This document shows, piece by piece, positions 1-5,816 of a DNA stretch of 8,802 bases. The stretch comes from Victivallales bacterium (GTDB taxonomy: Bacteria; Verrucomicrobiota; Lentisphaeria; Victivallales; Victivallaceae), in the NCBI GenBank assembly GCA_030634125.1, contig DAOWBJ010000050.1, forward strand, positions 1 to 8,802, read 5' to 3'. Under the pieces are notes generated by a model. It did no database searches and was not told the DNA's origin. It saw only the letters and a list, made by a program, of their open reading frames with translations. The position numbers and the translations under genes are program-made. Position 1 is the first letter of the stretch. Each line of letters opens with the position of its first letter.

Positions 1-112
1 GAATGTTATTGGCGCTACCATATCCTCCCGCCTGGACTTAGGCTTGCTGCCTAATAACTCTGCTATCCCTGAACGTCTAGTAGGTGTAATTACAACCAAG
101 GGAGCCTCCACC
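1..112. other. Unidentified sequence abutting the CODH breakpoint
   Basis: These bases lie where residues after about 180 of the CODH should be encoded, but no minus-strand frame continues the CODH family sequence. One minus frame (reading on from the junction as KVEAPLVVITPTRR) and one plus frame (NVIGATISSRLDLGLLP) are both open to the window edge, and the plus frame runs on antisense through the CODH to 301. I recognise neither product. G+C here is about 50% by hand count. The stretch could be the end of an inserted element, the far side of a rearrangement, or a chimeric contig end. No terminal inverted repeat or target duplication can be tested, because the other side is outside the window. 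Confidence 0.45.
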
Positions 113-653
113 TTACTTTATCCCAACGCTCATCAGCAGTTATCTTACACACCTCAAGAAAAGTTTTTAAGTCTTCTTCCTGAGAAGAAAATTCAGCGAG
201 GAAAAGATCAGCCAGTTCCAAAGCAATATCATTTACTTCACGGCCTTCTGTCTCGATGCCGTAGTCTCCGGCAACGCGATGGAGGGCTTTCACGTCAATG
301 ATTTTGTAATCAGGTTCTTTGCCTTCCGCTACTTTTTTGAAGCGCAGAACAAGATGACGTCCGTGATCAGAATGAGCCGCTGTACCCGCCGCGACTTCCC
401 GCAGGAAATTACGCGCGACAATAGTATCGGCATCAGCACCGCAAACACCGCGCGGAGATTTAGGAGTGATTTTGCACGGTCCCATGTGGCATATTCTACA
501 GCAAACGCCTTGGGTTCCGAACTTACAGCAAGTGCTTTGTGAGTCAGCCCTCGAGAAACAGGTATCAACGCAGTCAAGCTGAGATTTGATAATAGTCTCA
601 ATCGACGCCTCGTCCGAAACCAGTTCTTCAGGTTTTTTCGGTTCTTCAGCCAT
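90..653 (-). pseudogene. cooS: Anaerobic Ni-CO dehydrogenase catalytic subunit (CooS/AcsA type), N-terminal fragment, truncated
   Basis: The family catalyses reversible CO/CO2 interconversion, alone or in the CODH/acetyl-CoA synthase complex. The visible 187 residues hold the N-terminal Fe-S region. C43 and C51 match the D-cluster cysteines, and C52, C55, C60 and C71 match the B-cluster cysteines (GVCCRICHMGPC, then RGVCGA), with spacing like characterised CODHs. DTIVARNFLREVAAGTAAHSDHGRH (74-99, seen as one block) is also family-typical. Homology runs to about residue 180 (RWDKV). It then stops, and seven unrelated residues precede TAA at 90-92. Family members are about 630 residues long, so all C-cluster (Ni-Fe-S) ligands are missing and this product could not be active. 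The start at 653 is chosen because AAGGAAGG lies 3 nt upstream and the upstream extension is not family-like. It overlaps the preceding CooC gene by 8 nt, so the two are probably coupled. cooS and acsA cannot be told apart from this fragment. Confidence 0.85.
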
Positions 654-1443
654 TTTCCTTCCTTGTGTTAGGTTTATTTCCAGGCAAACCTGCTTGTTCC
701 AGCAGGTCGTCAACGATAGCGACGATCTTGTTATCAGATGAAACTACGGCGAGACTGTCGCCTTTTTCAGCCAGATCCGCGAGTTCGTCGCAGTCCGGCA
801 GTCCGATTACAAAATCCGCCCCGGTTATCTTTTTTACTTCTTCTATTTTATCCGGCATTTTGTCGCGGCGTAAACGATTCACTACAACTGCCAGTTGTTT
901 ATATTCAATCTTCATTTCTTTAGTCATTTCATGAAGCCGTGTAACAGTTTTCAAGCCACGGCTTGAAGGATCGGCAATCATTATCATTAAATCCACTTTC
1001 TGAACAATACGGCGGGAAAGATTTTCCAGTCCGGCTTCATTATCCAGCACTAAATAAGGATAAGCGTCTGACATTTGACCGATTGCGTTTTTCAAAACAT
1101 TGTTGGCATAACAGTAACATCCCGCGCCTTCTGAACGTCCCATCGCGATCAAGTCAAAATCTTTGGCTTCAACCAGGCTTTCGGCTATCTTGTATTCCAG
1201 AAGTTCCTGTTTTGATATACCCGCGGACAGCCCTTTGCCGGCTATTTCTCTGGCTTCTTCGCGGACAGCGCCGATAGTTTTAGCGACTTTCACTCCCAAA
1301 ACATCATCAAGGCACATGTTCGGGTCGGCATCAACCGCCAGAACCGGAGCGCAACCCCGGGCAATCAAGCGTGTTACCAACAGCCCGGCGAGAGTGGTTT
1401 TTCCCACTCCGCCTTTGCCGCTTACCGCAATTAAATAACTCAT
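646..1443 (-). CDS. cooC: CooC/AcsF-type nickel-insertion ATPase (second copy)
   Basis: A cytoplasmic SIMIBI-class ATPase of 265 residues, of the family that matures the Ni centre of CODH or acetyl-CoA synthase. A deviant Walker A (GKGGVGKTT, residues 9-17) follows the first strand. VDADPN (38-42) is the typical second element. C109-Y-C111 in GRSEGAGCYCYANN is the CxC motif that binds metal in the dimer interface. DNEAGLENLSRR (134-145) is the switch/Walker B region, and VVVNRLRR (187-193) is the nucleotide-specificity strand. The start overlaps the stop of the upstream CooC gene as ATGA (1440-1443), and its own stop overlaps the CODH start, so it sits directly upstream of its likely client. 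GCYCYANN resembles AcsF/CooC proteins tied to CODH/ACS. Whether it serves CODH or ACS is inference. Confidence 0.9.
   Translation of the reverse strand: MSYLIAVSGKGGVGKTTLAGLLVTRLIARGCAPVLAVDADPNMCLDDVLGVKVAKTIGAVREEAREIAGKGLSAGISKQELLEYKIAESLVEAKDFDLIAMGRSEGAGCYCYANNVLKNAIGQMSDAYPYLVLDNEAGLENLSRRIVQKVDLMIMIADPSSRGLKTVTRLHEMTKEMKIEYKQLAVVVNRLRRDKMPDKIEEVKKITGADFVIGLPDCDELADLAEKGDSLAVVSSDNKIVAIVDDLLEQAGLPGNKPNTRKENG
657..664 (-). promoter_or_regulatory. Ribosome binding site for the CODH gene
   Basis: AAGGAAGG on the minus strand, 3 nt before the ATG at 653, supports MAEEPKK as the true N-terminus over a further-upstream ATG at 713. The site lies inside the end of the preceding CooC gene. Confidence 0.6.
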
Positions 1444-2213
1444 AATACTTCCAATTTCGCTAAAATATTTTCAAATTTACTTAATAATTCCGGAGGTAAA
1501 GCATCAATTATAGATTTGCCCGTCCGGTCGGCTTTGCGGATCTCGTAAGAATATGGTAATACTTCAATAATTTCGTAGTTTTCAAGGGATGATTTAATAA
1601 AAGCTTCGTCTTCCGCGTCAGTTACTTTGTTGGCGATAAAACGAATATCCTTGATGCCGATTTGTTTTGACATCCTGATTACACGCCTGGCGCAGTCTAT
1701 AGAGTTTTGCCCGGGTTCTACTACCACCAGCATAGCGTCAACACCTCTTGAAGTAGCGCGCCCAAGGTGTTCGACCCCGGCTTCCATATCCATTATCAAA
1801 GTTTCGTCTTTGTATAATATCAAATCTGTAACCAGGGCACGAATAAGCACTCCTTCAGGACAGCCGCAGCCGCCGCCGCCGGTATCTGCAGCTCCCAGCA
1901 CCAGCAGGTCAACGCCTTTGTGTTTCAGCGCGTAGTCGTCGGCAATATCGGACACTTCAGGATTGAGCTTGAACATCTGCCCATAGCGTTTGACTTTCGC
2001 GCCTGTGCGCTCTTCAATCAGCGCCGCCTGTTCTGAAACAGGAACTATCCTGGATTGTTCCTTATCACTCATACCCAGAGCACCGGCGAGGTTAGCGTCA
2101 GAATCGCAATCAAGTGCCAGCACCCTCCTGCCTTGACGCGCGAGGAGCAGCGATAAAACAGCGGATACTGTTGATTTGCCAACTCCGCCTTTTCCTGATA
2201 TTGCCAGTTTCAT
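1440..2213 (-). CDS. cooC: CooC-type nickel-insertion ATPase (first copy)
   Basis: A second MinD/CooC-family ATPase of 257 residues, clearly different in sequence from its neighbour. The deviant Walker A is GKGGVGKST (7-15) and the following motif is LDCDSDANLAGALG (34-47). The metal-binding CxC is C116-G-C118 in the glycine-rich GAADTGGGGCGCPEG. The Walker B/switch region is MDMEAGVEHLGR (141-152), and the specificity strand is FIANKVTDAED. In the family, ATP-dependent dimerisation presents the paired CxC cysteines to bind one Ni(II) for transfer to apo-CODH. The gene begins 15 nt after the MetE-like gene with only a weak purine stretch as ribosome site, which suggests translational coupling. 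The GGGGCGCPEG form is the one I associate with CooC1-type proteins. Assignment to CODH rather than ACS is not certain. Confidence 0.9.
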   Translation of the reverse strand: MKLAISGKGGVGKSTVSAVLSLLLARQGRRVLALDCDSDANLAGALGMSDKEQSRIVPVSEQAALIEERTGAKVKRYGQMFKLNPEVSDIADDYALKHKGVDLLVLGAADTGGGGCGCPEGVLIRALVTDLILYKDETLIMDMEAGVEHLGRATSRGVDAMLVVVEPGQNSIDCARRVIRMSKQIGIKDIRFIANKVTDAEDEAFIKSSLENYEIIEVLPYSYEIRKADRTGKSIIDALPPELLSKFENILAKLEVL

Positions 2214-2228
2214 GCTCTTTTACCTATT

Positions 2229-3296
2229 TTAAAAAGCATATTTTTCTTTCATACGTTTTGAAAGCTCACTGACCATTTCAAATACTTTGTCAGCATCAGC
2301 GGCATCCATAGAACCAGTTCCGCATGAAGGAGTGATAATCGCCTGTTTGACGATCAAATCTTTATCAATTCCCGCGGCGGCGAGAACGTCCATAACTTTT
2401 TCCAACTGCGCTTCAAGTGAATCAACATTCTGTTCCCTGATCTCGGTTGAAGTAGGAACCACGCCCCATGCGAGGAGTTTTCCATCTTCCAGGTGCGCTT
2501 TTACTTTTTCAGGATACATAGCGATAGTTTCGCCAAACTCAAAAGCGTCAAAGTTGACAATATCCACACCGGCGTCAATCAAAATGCTCCATTCTGTATT
2601 ACCACAACAATGAATTCCAGCGAGAGCGCCGTCCGCGTGAACAGCATCGATAGTTTCTTCGAGAGCCGCTACGACTTCGTCGCGGGAAACTGATACATAA
2701 GTTGAGCTTCCGAAAGCGGAAAGGATAGGTTCATCAATAAAGCAGATAATGTTGTCCGCGTATTTTTTGAATTCCTGAATCTGCCAGCGGCACTTCATGG
2801 CAAGTCCCTTGATTATGACATCACGAAACTCTTCGTTGTACCACATCGCGCGTTTGTTTTCGTCTACTATAGTAAGGGCAAAACTGCATGGTCCGGTAGT
2901 TTGAACTTTTGCCCATGGAATTTTTTCGCCTTTTTCTTTTAAGGCGGCTTCCATCGCGTAAATACCTTTAGAATATTTTTCGCTGATTGCCATTGCGGAA
3001 CAGTCGCCTGTACCATCGTCTTCATCCATTGCCGCCATGTAGGTTTCATAAAATTCCGCGAAAGCTTCTGAATAGTCGCCTGACGTATCGAAATACATGC
3101 GGCCTTTTACTTCATCAATAACCACGCGGGGCATTCCTTCAGAATACTGGATTTCCATTTGTTCGTAAAGCCCGAAATGTGAAAGCTGGGGCCAGATTGG
3201 ACAATCAAGTTTCGCAAGTGATACTTTACAAGCGTATTCGGGATCCGAATAAGGCATACTGCCGATTGCTGTTCCTGAAAATTTTCCTTCAGCCAT
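2229..3296 (-). CDS. MetE-like core methyltransferase, candidate corrinoid-dependent methionine synthase (MesB-like)
   Basis: A 355-residue protein of the UROD/MetE-like barrel superfamily that matches only the catalytic half of cobalamin-independent methionine synthase, with no N-terminal folate half. Zinc ligands are visible: H229 and C231 in GIHCCGNTEW, an acidic FDAFEF segment (249-254), and C325 in ITPSCGTG, the counterparts of the His/Cys/Glu/Cys set of MetE. The N-terminus TAIGSMPYSDPEYA and FIDEPILSAFGSS (186-198) are family-like. Core methionine synthases of this kind (MesA/MesB/MesC) are known in methanogens and in Wood-Ljungdahl anaerobes, where MesB is thought to take methyl from the corrinoid Fe-S protein. 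The CODH neighbourhood fits that. AAAGGAG sets the start at 3296, and a 23-codon extension overlapping the upstream gene is rejected. It could instead be another thiol methyltransferase of the MtaA/MtbA kind. Confidence 0.75.
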   Translation of the reverse strand: MAEGKFSGTAIGSMPYSDPEYACKVSLAKLDCPIWPQLSHFGLYEQMEIQYSEGMPRVVIDEVKGRMYFDTSGDYSEAFAEFYETYMAAMDEDDGTGDCSAMAISEKYSKGIYAMEAALKEKGEKIPWAKVQTTGPCSFALTIVDENKRAMWYNEEFRDVIIKGLAMKCRWQIQEFKKYADNIICFIDEPILSAFGSSTYVSVSRDEVVAALEETIDAVHADGALAGIHCCGNTEWSILIDAGVDIVNFDAFEFGETIAMYPEKVKAHLEDGKLLAWGVVPTSTEIREQNVDSLEAQLEKVMDVLAAAGIDKDLIVKQAIITPSCGTGSMDAADADKVFEMVSELSKRMKEKYAF

Positions 3297-3305
3297 TTTC
3301 TCAAT

Positions 3306-3312
3306 CTCCTTT
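3306..3312 (-). promoter_or_regulatory. Ribosome binding site fixing the MetE-like start
   Basis: AAAGGAG on the minus strand, 9 nt before the ATG at 3296 and just inside the 19-nt gap after the upstream gene's stop. It selects MAEGKFSG as the N-terminus over the longer frame that begins at 3365. Confidence 0.65.
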
Positions 3313-3315
3313 GGA

Positions 3316-4200
3316 TTATTTAACTGCTTCTTTGATTGCTTTAATGTGCGCGGGAGTTGTTCCACAGCATCCGCCGATGATATTTGCTCCGGCCGCTACC
3401 AGATCAGGAGTCATTCTTGCCATATCTTCGGGAGTGTCCGGGAAAACATCAGAACCGTTTATGTTCTGCGGCATTCCGGCGTTAGCGTGAACGAGTATGG
3501 GAATATTCGCGTCAGCCGCTCTGATTTCTTTTACGATTTCAATCATGCGTTCCATTCCGTTGCCGCAGTTTGTTCCAACAATGCCGGCACCGGCAGGAAT
3601 CAAAGCCGCGACCATATCCGCGGGCGAAACACCCATCATGGTACGGTATTCGTCAGTTACAGTTTTTTCGAATGAAAAAGTACAGATAATTTCGAGATCA
3701 GTATTTTCTTTTACAGCTTTTACGGCGCATACGGCTTCGTCAATGTCAGACATTGTTTCAATACATACCGCGTCAGCTCCGCCTCTGGCAAGACCAAGCG
3801 CCTGTTCCTTGAAAGACTCATAAAGTTCTTCTTTAGTAACATCGCCCATGACCAGCATTTTACCGGTAGGACCAATAGAGGCGATTACATGTTTATCCGG
3901 TCCCGCCGCGTCGCGAGAAATGGATGCCGCTGCTCTGTTAAGTTCAAAAACACGATCAGCAAGATCATAATGCTCGAGTTTAAAAGAAGTTCCGCCAAAA
4001 CTGTCAGTCTCAATCATATCCGCTCCGGCTTCAATATAGCTGTCAGCGATTTCAAGCACAGATTGACGATGATCAACACACCATAGCTCAGGACATTCCC
4101 CCGGCCGCATTCCTTTCTGTTGTAAAAATGTACCCCAGGCTCCATCGGATACCAGGACTTTTCCGCATTGAACTTTCTCGGCAATTGATTGTTTACACAT
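3316..4200 (-). CDS. Stand-alone homocysteine S-methyltransferase domain protein (MetH N-terminal-module type)
   Basis: At 294 residues this equals just the homocysteine-binding barrel (Pfam S-methyl_trans). The zinc triad is present as C212 (GTNCGNG) and C278-C279 (GGCCGTTP), with nearly the same spacing as the Cys207/272/273 set of Thermotoga MetH. Other family landmarks are SDGAWGTFLQQKG (18-30), ETDSFGGTS (64-72), SIGPTGKM (108-115) and ETMSDIDEA (148-156). It would bind homocysteine (or a similar thiol) as zinc thiolate and pass a methyl group to or from a partner. It lacks the folate, B12 and reactivation domains of full MetH, so it needs a separate corrinoid protein or a small methyl donor such as an S-methylated compound. 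GGTGAGGT lies 4 nt before the ATG. It is first in the operon, after a terminator-like hairpin. Alternatives are a betaine- or S-methylmethionine-type methyltransferase. Confidence 0.85.
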   Translation of the reverse strand: MCKQSIAEKVQCGKVLVSDGAWGTFLQQKGMRPGECPELWCVDHRQSVLEIADSYIEAGADMIETDSFGGTSFKLEHYDLADRVFELNRAAASISRDAAGPDKHVIASIGPTGKMLVMGDVTKEELYESFKEQALGLARGGADAVCIETMSDIDEAVCAVKAVKENTDLEIICTFSFEKTVTDEYRTMMGVSPADMVAALIPAGAGIVGTNCGNGMERMIEIVKEIRAADANIPILVHANAGMPQNINGSDVFPDTPEDMARMTPDLVAAGANIIGGCCGTTPAHIKAIKEAVK

Positions 4201-4237
4201 AATGACCTCACCCTCTTATAAAATGTTTGTTTTTTAG

Positions 4238-4260
4238 AAAAAAAGCAGGAATAACCCTGC
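4238..4260 (-). terminator. Intrinsic-terminator-like hairpin in the leader of the C1 operon (possible attenuator)
   Basis: On the minus strand GCAGG-GTTATT-CCTGC is followed at once by seven T, a short but canonical intrinsic terminator. It ends 38 nt before the methyltransferase ATG, and argG already has its own terminator about 250 nt earlier. If the operon promoter lies upstream (see 4345-4374), this is a leader attenuator; if the promoter lies downstream, it is a back-up argG terminator. No antiterminator is proven. Confidence 0.55.
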
Positions 4261-4303
4261 AATAAAAAAAATTACTAGAGCTAAAGTATACTGAATAACT
4301 GTA

Positions 4304-4335
4304 TATTCCTGCTATATGTTAATGAATTATTCCTG
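4304..4335 (-). repeat. Two direct CAGGAATA copies in the leader, with an inverted third copy in the hairpin
   Basis: CAGGAATA occurs on the minus strand at 4335-4328 and again, as GCAGGAATA, at 4312-4304. Its exact complement TATTCCTGC is the 3' arm of the hairpin (4253-4245). The upstream copy could therefore form a 9-bp pairing with that arm, longer than the 5-bp stem. This may be protein-binding repeats or alternative RNA pairing. Confidence 0.5.
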
Positions 4336-4344
4336 TATTTTATC

Positions 4345-4374
4345 ATTTTAGCACTTTTTTATAAAATATAGCAA
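4345..4374 (-). promoter_or_regulatory. Candidate promoter for the C1 operon
   Basis: On the minus strand TTGCTA (4374-4369) and TAAAAT (4350-4345) are separated by 18 nt, with an extended TG two bases before the -10 box. Transcription would begin near 4338, upstream of the leader hairpin. The region is so A+T-rich that chance matches are common, so this is a suggestion only. Confidence 0.3.
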
Positions 4375-4422
4375 ACAAGGATAAAGTTAAGTTAAAAAGT
4401 AAAATTTCAGCACAAAAGATAA

Positions 4423-4442
4423 TGTTTTTATATATAAAAACA
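4423..4442. promoter_or_regulatory. 20-bp perfect palindrome, possible operator
   Basis: TGTTTTTATATATAAAAACA reads identically on both strands. It lies about 50 nt upstream of the candidate -35 box of the C1 operon and outside any gene, as a dimeric regulator site would. It could also extrude as a hairpin, but no T-run follows, so it is not a terminator. Low-complexity A+T composition makes chance origin possible. Confidence 0.4.
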
Positions 4443-4506
4443 CATAATTCGGGCAGGATCGAAGCAAAATAATAAAATATTTCTTACTGTTATCTATCAC
4501 GCAAAT

Positions 4507-4530
4507 AAAAAAGTTGCGGAAGGGATCCGC
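4507..4530 (-). terminator. Intrinsic terminator of argG
   Basis: On the minus strand the stem GCGGA / TCCGC with a TCCCT loop is followed by AAC and then a run of six T. It lies about 43 nt after the argG stop codon and so probably ends the argG transcript. Confidence 0.6.
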
Positions 4531-4557
4531 TGAAATATTCAAACTGCGGGAATAAAC

Positions 4558-4573
4558 GAAGGCGACGTTCGTC
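4558..4573 (-). repeat. Dispersed short repeat, copy at the argG stop codon
   Basis: GACGAACGTCGCCTTC on the minus strand matches the unit GGCGAACGTCGCCCTC at 8135-8150 in 14 of 16 positions and begins on the last base of the argG stop. The last argG codons (GGCGAAC...CGTCGC) partly echo the same motif. Confidence 0.5.
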
Positions 4574-5769
4574 TAGTAGCGACGTTGCTTGCTGTTCGCC
4601 AATACTCTTAAACGTAAAGCGTTGAGTTTGATGAAACCTTCAGCGTCTTTCTGGTTGTAAGCGTCATTGTCTTCAAAACTCGCGACTGCTTCGTCGTATA
4701 AGCTGTATTCTGAACGGCGTCCGGTTACATGACAAGCCCCCTTATAGAGTTTGACACGGACATCACCAGTAACGAATTTTTGACTTTCAGTAATCGCCGA
4801 CTGCAGCATTTCGCGTTCAGGAGCATACCAGAAACCATTGTAAACCATATCAGCATAGCGCGATATGAAACTGTCCCGCAAATGCATGACTTCACGATCC
4901 ATAGTGATGCTTTCCAAAGCACGATGGGCTTGATTCAGGATAGTACCGCCGGGAGTTTCATAAACACCACGGGATTTCATGCCGATGAAACGGTTTTCAA
5001 CGATGTCAACACGTCCGACCGCGTGTTTTTTGCCGATAGCGTTGAGTTTGCGCATAAGATTCGCAGGAGAGAAAGATTCGCCGTTAACTTTGACAGGAAT
5101 ACCTTTTTCGAAGCTAACTGTAGCTTCTTCAGCTTCGTCAGCGGCGTTATCCAGAGTTTCGGTCATAACAGAAAGATCAGACGGACATTCACTCCATGGA
5201 TCTTCCAGGATGCCGCCTTCAAATGAAATATGAAGCAGATTGCGGTCCATGCTGTAAGGTTTTTCGGCAGTAGTTGTTATCGGAATATCATTTTTCCCGG
5301 CGTATTCGACTAAATCCATGCGCCCGTTGAATTCCCATTCACGCCATGGCGCGATTATTTTGATGTTTGGCTCAAAAGCATAAGCGGTCAGCTCAAAACG
5401 AACCTGATCATTACCTTTGCCGGTCGCGCCGTGACAAATCGCGTCGGCTCCTTCAGCGCGGGCGATTTCGATCAAACGTTTTCCAATCAAAGGACGCGCG
5501 ATAGATGTACCGAGAAGATAAGCGCCTTCGTAAATAGCGTTCGCCTGCATCATCGGGAAGATGAAATCACGCGCGAACTCTTCATTCAAATCCTCGACAT
5601 AACATTTGGTCGCGCCGGTTTTAATGGCTTTTGCCTCGACGCCGTCAAGTTCTTCCTCCTGACCAACGTCAGCGCAAAAACCGATTACTTCAGCGTTATA
5701 TTTTTCCTTAACCCACTTGACGATTACTGAAGTATCAAGTCCGCCTGAATATGCTACCACTACTTTCAT
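4573..5769 (-). CDS. argG: Argininosuccinate synthase
   Basis: Catalyses the ATP-dependent joining of citrulline and aspartate to argininosuccinate, the penultimate step of arginine synthesis, in the cytoplasm. It is full length at 398 residues. The N-type ATP pyrophosphatase loop AYSGGLDTS is at residues 6-14. YEGAYLLGTSIARP (80-93), CHGATGKGNDQVRFE (112-126), EKPYSMDRNLLH (169-180) and the tetramer-region signature ETPGGTIL are all present. AAGGAA lies about 8 nt before the ATG. It follows the channel gene by 47 nt without a clear terminator between, so it may be read from the mscS promoter or from one in the gap; a terminator follows at 4507-4530. No other arginine gene is adjacent. The C-terminal residues ANSKQRRY are encoded by repeat-like DNA and may be locally variable. 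Identification is secure. Confidence 0.97.
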   Translation of the reverse strand: MKVVVAYSGGLDTSVIVKWVKEKYNAEVIGFCADVGQEEELDGVEAKAIKTGATKCYVEDLNEEFARDFIFPMMQANAIYEGAYLLGTSIARPLIGKRLIEIARAEGADAICHGATGKGNDQVRFELTAYAFEPNIKIIAPWREWEFNGRMDLVEYAGKNDIPITTTAEKPYSMDRNLLHISFEGGILEDPWSECPSDLSVMTETLDNAADEAEEATVSFEKGIPVKVNGESFSPANLMRKLNAIGKKHAVGRVDIVENRFIGMKSRGVYETPGGTILNQAHRALESITMDREVMHLRDSFISRYADMVYNGFWYAPEREMLQSAITESQKFVTGDVRVKLYKGACHVTGRRSEYSLYDEAVASFEDNDAYNQKDAEGFIKLNALRLRVLANSKQRRY

Positions 5770-5784
5770 TTAATCAATTCCTTT

Positions 5785-5805
5785 TTTTAAGTTTTAAGTT
5801 TTAAG
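5785..5805. repeat. Three tandem copies of TTTTAAG between mscS and argG
   Basis: Three exact 7-bp units lie immediately upstream of the argG ribosome site. Next to them, TTAAGC and GCTTAA (5801-5820, 8-nt spacer) form a small inverted repeat across the mscS stop, with no T-run on the minus strand. Copy-number change here could alter argG translation spacing, but nothing shows that it does. Confidence 0.5.
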
Positions 5806-5816
5806 CTTTTCTTTGC

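Larger units (their letters stand above)
4201..4572 (-). other. A+T-rich intergenic leader between argG and the C1 operon
   Basis: These 372 bases hold no convincing gene on either strand. Going leftward (the direction of both flanking genes) they contain a repeat unit at the argG stop, a terminator (4507-4530), a 20-bp palindrome (4423-4442), a candidate promoter (4345-4374), three copies of CAGGAATA in both orientations, and a second terminator hairpin (4238-4260) before the ribosome site. I looked for SAM-I and cobalamin riboswitch signature boxes and saw none. Confidence 0.7.

Noticed and set aside
654..713. 20-codon N-terminal extension of the CODH fragment (ATG at 713)
   Set aside because: It lies inside the CooC gene in another frame, and the ribosome site AAGGAAGG fits the ATG at 653.
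3297..3365. 23-codon N-terminal extension of the MetE-like protein (ATG at 3365)
   Set aside because: It overlaps the end of the upstream methyltransferase gene, is not family-like, and a strong ribosome site points to the ATG at 3296.
4201..4572. SAM-I or cobalamin riboswitch in the C1 operon leader
   Set aside because: No conserved core boxes of either class could be found on the minus strand, only a short terminator hairpin and repeats.
4729..5226. Long plus-strand open frame opposite argG
   Set aside because: Antisense to a secure, full-length argG. The product has no recognisable motif and is the usual shadow of a well-biased gene.
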